A stretch of DNA of 6,085 nucleotides, taken from NCBI GenBank assembly GCA_035601815.1, contig DATNNN010000146.1, positions 1 to 6,085 on the forward strand, read 5' to 3'. Positions 1 to 6,020 of this stretch are shown here, piece after piece. The translations under genes and the position numbers were made by a program. Within the stretch, counting starts at the first letter, position 1, and every line of letters begins with the position of its first letter. The notes under the pieces are model-generated. The model saw nothing but the letters and a program-made list of their open reading frames with translations, was not told the origin of the DNA and did not search any database. The DNA is from DATNNN01 sp035601815 (lineage in GTDB: Bacteria; Pseudomonadota; Alphaproteobacteria; Rhizobiales; Xanthobacteraceae).

Positions 1-1050
1 GGTGCCCGACGGCATCGCCGCGGTGATGGCGACGATCTTCTCGTCCTTGCGCGCCTCCTTGATCAGGCTCTCGGCGAACACCTTGGTGTAGGAGGGCGCG
101 CCGGCCTTGCCCTTGGCCTGGGCGCCGGTGGAGACGTCGAACTTGACCACGCCGTGATACTTGTCGTCGGAGGCTTCCGCCGGCGGGTAGCCCTTGCCTT
201 TCTTGGTGACCACGTGGACGAGCGTCGGGCCCTTCTCGTTGTCGCGCACGTTCCTCAGCACCGGCAACAGGTGATCGAGGTTGTGGCCGTCGATCGGGCC
301 CACGTACTCGAAGCCGAGCTGCTCGAACAGCGTGCCGCCGGTGAGGAAGCCGTGGCCGTGGACGAAGGCGCGGCGGATCATCACCGCGAGCCGGCGCGGC
401 AGCCACGGCGCCACGCGGTCCCACAGGTCGCGCATGCGCGAGTAGGTGCGGCCGGAAAGATGACGCGCGAGATAGGCGGAGAACGCGCCCACCGGCGGCG
501 CGATCGACATGTCGTTGTCGTTGAGGATGACGATCAGGCGCTTGCCCATGGCGCCGGCGTTGTTCATGGCCTCGTAGGCCATGCCGGCGGACATGGCGCC
601 GTCGCCGATCACGCACACCACGTGGTTCGCTTCGCCGGCGAGATCGCGGGCCACCACCATGCCGAGGCCGGCGGAGATTGAGGTGGAGGCGTGCGCCGCG
701 CCGAAGGGATCGAACGCACTCTCGGCGCGCCGGGTGAAGCCGGAAAGGCCGCCGCCCTGGCGCAGCGTGCGGATGCGGTCGCGGCGGCCGGTGAGGATCT
801 TGTGCGGATAGGCCTGGTGGCCCACGTCCCAGATCAGTTTGTCGCGCGGGGTGTCGAACACGTAGTGCAGCGCTACGGTGAGCTCGATGACGCCGAGGCC
901 GGCACCGAGATGGCCGCCGGTGACGGAGACGGCGTCGATGGTTTCCTGGCGAAGCTCACCGGCGAGCTGCTTGAGCTTGCCCACATCGAGCCGGCGCAGG
1001 TCCGCCGGCTTCTGGATACGGTCGAGCAACGGGGTTTTCGATAGGGCCAA
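1..1050 (-). CDS. dxs: 1-deoxy-D-xylulose-5-phosphate synthase, N-terminal 350 residues (gene continues past left edge)
   Basis: Dxs condenses pyruvate with D-glyceraldehyde 3-phosphate, using thiamine diphosphate and Mg2+, to make DXP. DXP is the entry point of the MEP isoprenoid pathway and a precursor of thiamine and pyridoxal in the cytosol. My translation is open for all 350 codons to the window edge. Visible landmarks are the N-terminal KTPLLDRI block (5-12), the TGGHLGAGLG catalytic-His region (44-53, His47), IWDVGHQAYPHK (73-84), DPFGAAHASTS (114-124) with His120, and the ThDP/Mg motif starting at GDG (149-151) and ending at NDND (177-180). GPIDGHN follows at 251-257. The sequence breaks just before the region holding the second-domain catalytic Glu. 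The family is usually about 620-640 aa, so a little over half is present. The start is TTG: no ATG occurs before residue 131, and an in-frame TAA lies 10 codons upstream (1078-1080). GGAG (1060-1063) sits 9 nt ahead of the TTG. The gene lies 58 nt downstream of the pirin gene and is probably co-transcribed. Identification is near certain; the start is likely. Confidence 0.96.
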   Translation of the reverse strand, partial: MALSKTPLLDRIQKPADLRRLDVGKLKQLAGELRQETIDAVSVTGGHLGAGLGVIELTVALHYVFDTPRDKLIWDVGHQAYPHKILTGRRDRIRTLRQGGGLSGFTRRAESAFDPFGAAHASTSISAGLGMVVARDLAGEANHVVCVIGDGAMSAGMAYEAMNNAGAMGKRLIVILNDNDMSIAPPVGAFSAYLARHLSGRTYSRMRDLWDRVAPWLPRRLAVMIRRAFVHGHGFLTGGTLFEQLGFEYVGPIDGHNLDHLLPVLRNVRDNEKGPTLVHVVTKKGKGYPPAEASDDKYHGVVKFDVSTGAQAKGKAGAPSYTKVFAESLIKEARKDEKIVAITAAMPSGT

Positions 1051-1108
1051 GGGTCGAAGCTCCGGGGATAGCGAGCCTTACACTAGTTGGCAGGACCGGC
1101 CAATTCGA
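1051..1108 (-). other. Pirin-dxs intergenic segment (58 nt), dxs leader
   Basis: This is the longest gap within the minus-strand gene train. It holds most of the loop and one arm of the 1096-1120 inverted repeat, an in-frame stop upstream of dxs (1078-1080), and the dxs Shine-Dalgarno GGAG (1060-1063). Weak hexamers such as TTGATC followed 17 nt later by CAACTA could be read as a promoter, but the -10 match is poor. I do not call a promoter here. Confidence 0.4.
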
Positions 1109-1120
1109 TCAATTGTCCGG
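1096..1120 (-). repeat. Imperfect 25-nt inverted repeat spanning the pirin stop codon
   Basis: Two 10-nt arms (1096-1105 and 1111-1120) flank a 5-nt spacer and are complementary at 9 of 10 positions. On the transcribed (minus) strand the arms are CCGGACAATT and AATTGGCCGG around GATCG. The pirin TGA (1109-1111) is inside the structure, at the loop edge. In RNA this would form a hairpin with one internal A/C mismatch. No T-rich tract follows on the minus strand, so it does not look like a classic intrinsic terminator. It could be an mRNA-end or processing hairpin, a weak attenuator before dxs, or a DNA operator for a dimeric regulator. What is seen is the symmetry; the function is inferred and uncertain. 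Confidence 0.45.
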
Positions 1121-2029
1121 AAGTGGAATGAACTCGGAATTGTCCCCGGGAACCGGCGCCCAGCGCCCGAGCTTCCAGTAGGCTTTCGCCTGGTTGATGC
1201 GCTCCTGGCTCGACGACACGAAGTTCCACCAGATGTGGCGCGGGCCGTCCATGGCGGCGCCGCCGAGGATGACGATGCGCGCCCGCGAGACCGCGGTGAC
1301 GGTGATGCGGTCGTTGGGACGGAACACGAGCAGCCGCTCCGATTCGAAGCGGTCGCCGCCCACGTCGATCTCGCCTTCGACGATGAAGATCGCGCGCTCC
1401 TCATAGTCGGCGTCGAGCGGCATTTTCGCGCCCGGCTCGAGCGTCACCTCGGCGAAGATTGTGTCCCAGCGCGTCTTCACCGGCGAGCTTTGGCCGAAGG
1501 CCTTTCCGGTGATGATGCGGGCTCGCTTGCCCTCGCCGCTGACCACCGGCAGCGCGTGGTCATCGTAGTGCTCGAAGCTCGGCACCATCTCCTCGTCCAT
1601 GAGCGGCAGCGCCACCCAGCACTGCAGCCCGTGCAGGTGCTGGCCGCCCGCGCGCAGCTCGGGTGCGGTCCGCTCGGAGTGGACGATGCCGCGGCCGGCG
1701 GTCATCCAGTTCACCGCGCCCGGGCGGATGGCGGCGTTGTAGCCGAGGTTGTCGCGGTGGGTGATCTCGCCCTCGAATAGGAAGGTGACGGTGGCGAGCC
1801 CGATGTGCGGGTGCGGCCGCACGTCGATGCCCTGGCCCGAGCGGAACACGGCCGGGCCGATGTGATCGAAGAAGATGAAGGGCCCCACCATGCGCCGATC
1901 CACGTGCGGCAGCGCGCGGCGGATCTCGAAGCCGCCGAGATCGGTGGCGCGCGGCACGATGACGGTTTCGATCGCGTCGCAGCTCTGCGCGTCGCCGGCG
2001 ACCGGGTCCTTGCTCGGAACGAAGCTCAC
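1109..2029 (-). CDS. Pirin family protein (bicupin metalloprotein)
   Basis: This 306-aa protein has the pirin bicupin fold. The N-terminal cupin carries the metal-binding signature: RPHPHIGLATVTF (71-83) supplies His73 and His75, and AGRGIVHSE (111-119) supplies His117 and Glu119. The spacing is close to human pirin (His56, His58, His101, Glu103), so Fe binding is expected. The C-terminal pirin cupin covers roughly 185-290, with a sugar-isomerase-like core at FIVEGEIDVGG (215-225). Members are reported as redox-sensing regulators and as quercetin 2,3-dioxygenases (E. coli YhhW); which role applies here cannot be read from sequence. The start is GTG with a perfect AGGAGG (2035-2040) 5 nt upstream, the strongest ribosome-binding site in the window, suggesting good translation. 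It begins 15 nt after the xseB stop. A tail of about 30 residues ends at the TGA inside an inverted repeat. The length is typical and no ligand is missing. The family call is firm; the function is open. Confidence 0.93.
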   Translation of the reverse strand: MSFVPSKDPVAGDAQSCDAIETVIVPRATDLGGFEIRRALPHVDRRMVGPFIFFDHIGPAVFRSGQGIDVRPHPHIGLATVTFLFEGEITHRDNLGYNAAIRPGAVNWMTAGRGIVHSERTAPELRAGGQHLHGLQCWVALPLMDEEMVPSFEHYDDHALPVVSGEGKRARIITGKAFGQSSPVKTRWDTIFAEVTLEPGAKMPLDADYEERAIFIVEGEIDVGGDRFESERLLVFRPNDRITVTAVSRARIVILGGAAMDGPRHIWWNFVSSSQERINQAKAYWKLGRWAPVPGDNSEFIPLPDN

Positions 2030-2034
2030 GCTTG

Positions 2035-2040
2035 CCTCCT
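2035..2040 (-). promoter_or_regulatory. Strong Shine-Dalgarno of the pirin gene
   Basis: AGGAGG on the minus strand lies 5 nt before the GTG at 2029, within the 15-nt gap after the xseB stop. A second GGAGG register overlaps it. It fixes the GTG as the start even though there is no ATG nearby. Confidence 0.75.
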
Positions 2041-2044
2041 CCGC

Positions 2045-2302
2045 CTAGTCGGCGTCGAGTGGCTCGGTGCCCTTGGGCCGGCCCTCGGCGTCGCGGGCGA
2101 TCTTCTCCACGCGCGCCTCGGCCTCGGCGAGCAGCGCCTGGCAGCGGCGCTTCAGCGCCTCGCCGCGCTCGTAGATACGGATCGACTCTTCCAGCGCCAC
2201 ATCGCCTTTTTCGAGGCGCTGGACGATGCCCTCGAGCTCGGCGAGCGCCTTCTCGAAGGGAAGGTTCGCCACGTCCGCCGAATCTTTTGCTTCCTTGGCC
2301 AT
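2045..2302 (-). CDS. xseB: Exodeoxyribonuclease VII small subunit
   Basis: XseB (85 aa here) is the small subunit of exonuclease VII. Several copies bind one XseA to degrade single-stranded DNA in both directions during mismatch repair and recombination in the cytoplasm. The conserved helical hairpin is clear: LPFEKALAELEGIV (14-27), RLEKGDVALEESI (29-41), then YERGEALKRRCQALLAEAE (44-62). A charged, Gly/Pro-containing tail follows. Length fits the family (about 80 aa). I choose the ATG at 2302, which has AGGAAGAGG (2304-2312) just ahead, over a GTG five codons upstream (2317) that lacks a good site. It lies 20 nt after the deacetylase stop and 15 nt before pirin. xseA is not in the window, which is usual for alphaproteobacteria, where xseB sits apart from xseA near dxs. 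Annotation is firm. Confidence 0.95.
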   Translation of the reverse strand: MAKEAKDSADVANLPFEKALAELEGIVQRLEKGDVALEESIRIYERGEALKRRCQALLAEAEARVEKIARDAEGRPKGTEPLDAD

Positions 2303-2322
2303 GCCTCTTCCTAGCACGAACT

Positions 2323-3249
2323 CTAGGCCCGCATCAGCGCGCCCACGTGGGCGGCGACGGAGCCGGCGAGACCTTGCAGATCGTAGCCGCCCTCCAGCAC
2401 CGAGACGAGGCGGCCCTCGCCGTGGCGCTTGGCGAGCGCGATCAGCTTCTCCGTCACCCAGGCGTAATCCGGCTCGGTGAGGTTGAGGTTCGCCAGCGGA
2501 TCGCGCACGTGGGCGTCGAAGCCGGCTGAGATCACGATCAGCTCCGGCGCGAACGTTTCCAGCCGGGGCAAGATGATGCTCTCGATGGCGGCGCGGAATT
2601 CCGGCCCGCCGTCGCCGGCGGAGAGCGGCGCGTTGACGATGGTATCGTGGGCGCCGCGCTCGGAGCGCGCGCCGGTGCCGGGATAAAGCGGCATCTCGTG
2701 GGTCGAGCAGTACATTACGCTCGCGTCGGACCAGAAGATCTCCTGGCTGCCGTTGCCGTGGTGCACGTCGAAGTCGACGATGGCGACGCGGCCGAGACCG
2801 TGCTTCTTCTGCGCGTGACGCGCTGCGATCGCCGCGTTGTTGAAGAAGCAGAAGCCCATGGGCGTCGCGGTCTCGGCGTGGTGGCCGGGCGGGCGCATGG
2901 CGACGAAGGCATTCTTCGCTTTGCCCGCCACCACCGCGTCCACGGCGGCGACGGCGCCGCCGGCCGCGCGCAAGATCGGCTCCCAGCTTCCGGCCGACAG
3001 CGCCGTGTCGGCGTCGATGCGGGCGAGGCCTTGGGCAGGCACCGCCGCGCGCATGGCCTCCACGTATTCCGCCGGATGGACGCGGGTGATCGCGGCGACG
3101 TCGGCCTCCGGCGCTTCCTTGCGCTCGAGCTTGGCGAATTGCGCGCCGGCGAGCGCCTTTTCGATGGCGCGGATGCGGTCGGGCCGCTCCGGATGGCCGG
3201 CGGGAGTCTGGTGGGCAAGCGCCGACGGGTGACTGAACAATAGGGTCAC
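2323..3249 (-). CDS. Histone deacetylase family protein (zinc-dependent acyl-lysine/acylpolyamine amidohydrolase)
   Basis: This 308-aa protein matches the arginase/deacetylase fold, class II-like bacterial HDACs. The catalytic set is complete: tandem histidines in RPPGHHAE (119-126; His123, His124), zinc ligands Asp161 and His163 in DFDVHHGNG (159-167) and Asp245 in SAGFDAH (241-247), and the transition-state Tyr289 in LEGGYD (285-290). The N-terminal HPSALAHQTPAGHPERPDR (7-25) is the usual opening of this group. It should remove acetyl or other acyl groups from lysines, polyamines or small amides in the cytosol; the substrate is not evident. The start is GTG, separated by 4 nt from the SDR stop. 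Its weak GGTGA site (3254-3258) overlaps that TGA, so translational coupling to the SDR is likely. An upstream neighbour role in acyl metabolism and the downstream xseB-dxs pair fit a familiar alphaproteobacterial arrangement. Family is near certain; substrate unknown. Confidence 0.95.
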   Translation of the reverse strand: MTLLFSHPSALAHQTPAGHPERPDRIRAIEKALAGAQFAKLERKEAPEADVAAITRVHPAEYVEAMRAAVPAQGLARIDADTALSAGSWEPILRAAGGAVAAVDAVVAGKAKNAFVAMRPPGHHAETATPMGFCFFNNAAIAARHAQKKHGLGRVAIVDFDVHHGNGSQEIFWSDASVMYCSTHEMPLYPGTGARSERGAHDTIVNAPLSAGDGGPEFRAAIESIILPRLETFAPELIVISAGFDAHVRDPLANLNLTEPDYAWVTEKLIALAKRHGEGRLVSVLEGGYDLQGLAGSVAAHVGALMRA

Positions 3250-3253
3250 GAGG

Positions 3254-4123
3254 TCACCGGGTACCCGCGGCCAGCGAAACGCCCTTGGGCGCCGGGATGG
3301 AGTCCGGCACGAAGAAATCCACCTGCAGGCTCTGGCTCGGATCGACGCGGTATTTATCGAAGTCGGTCTCGCCCTCGCCGGCCAGGAACGTGTCGTCGAC
3401 GAGGAACTTGCCGGTGAACTCGCGCGAAGGCTTGTGGAAGATCTTGTACGCCGCGTCGGCGAGGATCGCGGGCGTGCGGCTGCGGCGCATCAGCGCCTCG
3501 CCGCCGAGCAAATTCTCGACCGCGGCGGTGGCGATGGTGGTGCGCGGCCAGAGCGCATTCACCGCGATACCGCGCGGCTTGAGCTCGCCCGCGAGCCCCA
3601 GCACCACGAGGCTCATGCCGAATTTGGCCATGGTGTAGGCGGTGTGCGGCGCGAACCAGCGCTCGTTCATGTCGAGCGGCGGCGACAGCATGAGGATGTG
3701 CGGGTTCGCCGCCTTCTCCAGGAACGGGATCGCGTGCTTGGACACCACGAAGGTGCCCCGCGTGTTGATCTGGTGCATCAGGTCGAAGCGGCGCATGTCG
3801 GTCTCGGTCGAGCGCGTGAGCTGGATGGCGCTTGCGTTGTTCACCACGATGTCGATGCCGCCGAAGGCGGCCGCCGTCTTCTTGATCGCTTCGGCGACCT
3901 GCATCTCCTCGCGCACGTCCACCATGAGGGGCAGCGCCTTGCCGCCGGCCGCCTCGATCTCGGCGGCGGCGGTGTGGATCGTGCCCTTTAGCTTGGGATG
4001 GGGCTCGGCGGTCTTCGCCGCGATCGCGATGTTGGCGCCGTCCCTGGCCGCGCGCAGCGCGATGGCGAGCCCGATGCCGCGCGAGGCGCCGGTGATGAAA
4101 AGAGTTTTGCCCTTGAGGGACAT
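3254..4123 (-). CDS. HSDL2-like short-chain dehydrogenase/reductase
   Basis: This 289-aa SDR has a Rossmann fold with the nucleotide motif TGASRGIG (11-18), NNAS (95-98), and a catalytic tetrad of Asn120 (QIN), Ser147 (MLSPPL), Tyr163 and Lys167 (YTMAK). The blocks AKTAEPHPKLKGTIHTAA (36-53), NTRGTFVVSK (120-129), HILMLSPPL (142-150) and AVNALWPRT (187-195) are typical of the HSDL2-like group, which is linked to lipid metabolism in eukaryotes. Human HSDL2 adds a C-terminal SCP2 sterol-carrier domain; this protein lacks it and ends in a short tail of about 30 residues. Substrate is unknown; a hydroxy- or ketoacyl compound is a reasonable guess. Cofactor preference cannot be fixed. The ATG has GGGAGG (4131-4136) 7 nt upstream. 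It follows the acyl-CoA dehydrogenase by 41 nt and runs almost directly into the deacetylase gene. Co-transcription with the dehydrogenase suggests a shared acyl-chain oxidation role, by inference. Confidence 0.92.
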   Translation of the reverse strand: MSLKGKTLFITGASRGIGLAIALRAARDGANIAIAAKTAEPHPKLKGTIHTAAAEIEAAGGKALPLMVDVREEMQVAEAIKKTAAAFGGIDIVVNNASAIQLTRSTETDMRRFDLMHQINTRGTFVVSKHAIPFLEKAANPHILMLSPPLDMNERWFAPHTAYTMAKFGMSLVVLGLAGELKPRGIAVNALWPRTTIATAAVENLLGGEALMRRSRTPAILADAAYKIFHKPSREFTGKFLVDDTFLAGEGETDFDKYRVDPSQSLQVDFFVPDSIPAPKGVSLAAGTR

Positions 4124-4164
4124 TCCGCTGCCTCCCTGCGGTGACCGTTATCTCGAAGTGCTTT

Positions 4165-5955
4165 TCAAGCCACGAGCGCCGCTTCCGCCCGCAGCACCGA
4201 ATCCCCGCCGCCGATCACCGTGTCAGCCAAGCCGTCCGCCACGGGCGCGAGGTTCTCGGCGAAGAAGCGGGCGGTGGCGATGCGCGCCGGATGCAGCGGG
4301 TCGGTGTCGCCCTTGGCGGCGGCGGCGCGGGCAGCGAGCGCGATGTCGGCGAGATAGGCGCCGCCGGCGGCAAGCCCGAACAGCTTGAGGTAGGGCGTGG
4401 CACCGGCGAGCGCCGCCGCCGGATTGGCAGGCAATACGCGCAGGAGATGCTCGGATGCGCGCTCGAGCGCGGCGAGCGTCGCTTCCAGCCGCTTCGCCGT
4501 ATCGCCGAAGGCCTTGTCGCCGAGCGCCGCCACGTGGTCGGCGGTGTCGCGATAGCCGGCGACGACACGCTGCAGCACCGCGCCGCCCGCGAGCGTGATC
4601 TTGCGCGTGACGAGGTCGACGGCCTGGATGCCGTTCGTGCCCTCGTAGATCGCGGCGATGCGCGAGTCGCGATAGAGCTGGGCCGCGCCCGTCTCCTCGA
4701 TGAAGCCCATGCCGCCGTGCACCTGGATGTTGAGCGAGGAGGTCTCGATGCCGGCATCGGTGGAGAAGGCCTTCGCCACCGGCGTCAGCAGCGCCGCCTC
4801 CTCGCCCGCGGCGCGGCGTTCGGTTTCGCCCTCGCCGTGACGGGCGCGGTCGAGCGCATCGGCGTTCTTCAGGCAGATGGCGCGGGACGCATTGGTGAGC
4901 GCGCGCATGGTGAGCAGCATGCGCTTCACGTCCGGGTGCTCGACGATCGCCACCGGACCGTCCTTGCCGTTCTGGCCGCGGCCCTGCTTGCGCTCGTGGG
5001 CATAGGTGTAGGCCTGCTGGGTCGCCGCCTCGCCGACGCCGACGCCCTGCGCGCCTACCGCCAAGCGGGCGTTGTTCATCATGGTGAACATGGCGGCGAG
5101 GCCGTTGTTCTCCTTGCCGACCAGGAAGCCGGTGGCGCCCTCGTTGTCGCCGTAGTTCATGACGCAGGTGGGCGAGCCGTGAATGCCCATCTTGTGCTCG
5201 ATGCTGGCGCAGCGCAGATCGTTGCGCGGGCCCAGCGAGCCATCGGCCTTGACCATGAACTTCGGCACCAGGAAGAGCGAGATTCCCTTGGTGCCCGGCG
5301 GCGCGTCGGGGAGCCGAGCGAGGACGAAGTGCACGATGTTGGCGGTCATGTCGTGCTCGCCGTAGGTGATGAAGATTTTCGTGCCCTTCAGACGATAGCT
5401 GCCGTCGCCTGCCGGCGTCGCACGCGAGCGGAGCAGCGCGAGATCCGAGCCCGCCTGCGGCTCGGTGAGCTGCATGGTCGCCATCCACTCGCCCGACACC
5501 ATCTTGCCGAGGTAGACGCGCTTGAGCTCGTCGGAGCCGTGGGCTTCCAGCGCGTCGATCGCCGCCATGGTCAGCATGGGGCCGACGCCGAAGGCCATGT
5601 TGGCCCCGTTCCAGAATTCGAGGCACGCGGTGCCGACGAGCGACGGCAGCCCCTGCCCGCCCCATTCCTGCGGGCCTGTCACCGCGTTCCAGCCGTCGGC
5701 GGCCCAGGCGCGGTAGGTCTCGGTCCAGCCCTTGGGCATCACTACCTTGCCGTTGACGAAGGGCGTGCCTTCCTTGTCGCCGACGCGGTTCAGCGGGGCG
5801 ATCTTGTCGGCGGCGAACTTGCCCGCCTCCTGGAGCACGTGGGCGACGAGATCGGTGGAAAGCTCCGCGAGCGCGCCTTTGCCGGCGAGGCGGCCGAGGC
5901 TCGTGCAGTTGTCGAGGAAAAAGACCGTCTCGGCGACGGGCGCGCGATAGGCCAT
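4165..5955 (-). CDS. Acyl-CoA dehydrogenase with C-terminal extension (DmdC/AcdA-like, about 600 aa)
   Basis: This flavoenzyme (596 aa) should oxidise an acyl-CoA to the 2,3-enoyl-CoA, passing electrons to ETF. Domain order: a short N-terminal segment beginning YRAPVAETVFFLD (3-15), as in the AcylCoA_DH_N family; the helical N-domain; the middle beta domain with MQLTEPQAGSDL (161-172) and KGTKIFITYGEHD (190-202); the C-domain with QVHGGMGF (411-418) and the catalytic base Glu438 in IYEGTNGIQ (436-444); then a C-terminal helical domain (about 465-590) characteristic of the long ACAD group that includes 3-methylmercaptopropionyl-CoA dehydrogenase DmdC. Group membership does not prove DMSP substrate use; many relatives act on medium, long or branched acyl-CoAs. 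Length is normal for this group and the reading frame is intact. The ATG at 5955 has GGAG (5962-5965) 6 nt upstream. It is the first gene of the minus-strand train, with the SDR next. Family sure, substrate unknown. Confidence 0.95.
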   Translation of the reverse strand: MAYRAPVAETVFFLDNCTSLGRLAGKGALAELSTDLVAHVLQEAGKFAADKIAPLNRVGDKEGTPFVNGKVVMPKGWTETYRAWAADGWNAVTGPQEWGGQGLPSLVGTACLEFWNGANMAFGVGPMLTMAAIDALEAHGSDELKRVYLGKMVSGEWMATMQLTEPQAGSDLALLRSRATPAGDGSYRLKGTKIFITYGEHDMTANIVHFVLARLPDAPPGTKGISLFLVPKFMVKADGSLGPRNDLRCASIEHKMGIHGSPTCVMNYGDNEGATGFLVGKENNGLAAMFTMMNNARLAVGAQGVGVGEAATQQAYTYAHERKQGRGQNGKDGPVAIVEHPDVKRMLLTMRALTNASRAICLKNADALDRARHGEGETERRAAGEEAALLTPVAKAFSTDAGIETSSLNIQVHGGMGFIEETGAAQLYRDSRIAAIYEGTNGIQAVDLVTRKITLAGGAVLQRVVAGYRDTADHVAALGDKAFGDTAKRLEATLAALERASEHLLRVLPANPAAALAGATPYLKLFGLAAGGAYLADIALAARAAAAKGDTDPLHPARIATARFFAENLAPVADGLADTVIGGGDSVLRAEAALVA

Positions 5956-6020
5956 GGTCTACTCCGGGCTCACGCTTTATAGCACTGCCGAGCTTGGCCG
6001 CCTCAATAAGGACCGTCAAC
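5956..6020. promoter_or_regulatory. Divergent intergenic region, 65 nt
   Basis: This short spacer separates the divergent acyl-CoA dehydrogenase and the plus-strand gene beginning at 6021. It must carry control signals for the minus-strand train and probably for the plus-strand gene. It includes the minus-strand promoter candidate (5976-6006), the dehydrogenase GGAG (5962-5965), and the plus-strand AAGGA (6008-6012). I see no strong palindromic operator in it. Confidence 0.55.
5976..6006 (-). promoter_or_regulatory. Candidate sigma70-type promoter for the minus-strand gene train
   Basis: On the minus strand, TTGAGG (6001-6006) and TATAAA (5976-5981) are separated by 19 nt, or 18 nt if the -10 is read as CTATAA. 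They resemble -35 and -10 boxes with a slightly long spacer. The TATAAA is one of very few AT-rich hexamers in this GC-rich window. Transcription starting about 7 nt after the -10 would give a leader of roughly 15 nt that still contains the GGAG site. This is the only promoter candidate found ahead of the six co-directional genes; the assignment is by pattern only. Confidence 0.45.

Noticed and set aside
154..1044. Plus-strand open frames across the dxs region
   Set aside because: They are Arg/Ala/His-rich shadows. Translation of the minus strand gives an uninterrupted Dxs N-terminus with all expected motifs.
1073..1114. A promoter for dxs in the pirin-dxs gap (TTGATC with CAACTA, or TTGGCC with TAAGGC, each 17 nt apart)
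   Set aside because: The -10 matches are poor and such pairs are expected by chance; there is no further support in the sequence.
1096..1120. Rho-independent terminator at the end of pirin
   Set aside because: The hairpin has a mismatch and lacks the following T-tract on the minus strand; termination here would also cut dxs from its only visible upstream promoter.
2303..2317. Upstream GTG start for xseB at 2317, adding five residues
   Set aside because: The ATG at 2302 has a good AGGAAGAGG site immediately upstream, which would lie inside the coding sequence if the GTG were used, and family members begin close to this ATG.
2323..3249. Dedicated acetoin-utilisation protein AcuC or a specific acetylpolyamine amidohydrolase
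   Set aside because: The catalytic motifs are shared by the entire deacetylase family and no acetoin or polyamine genes are nearby, so only the family-level name is supported.
4141..5982. A 613-codon plus-strand open frame opposite the acyl-CoA dehydrogenase
   Set aside because: Its translation is dominated by Arg, Ala, Gly, His and Val with no recognisable domain, as expected from the reverse complement of a high-GC gene. The minus-strand frame encodes a complete acyl-CoA dehydrogenase with all motifs.
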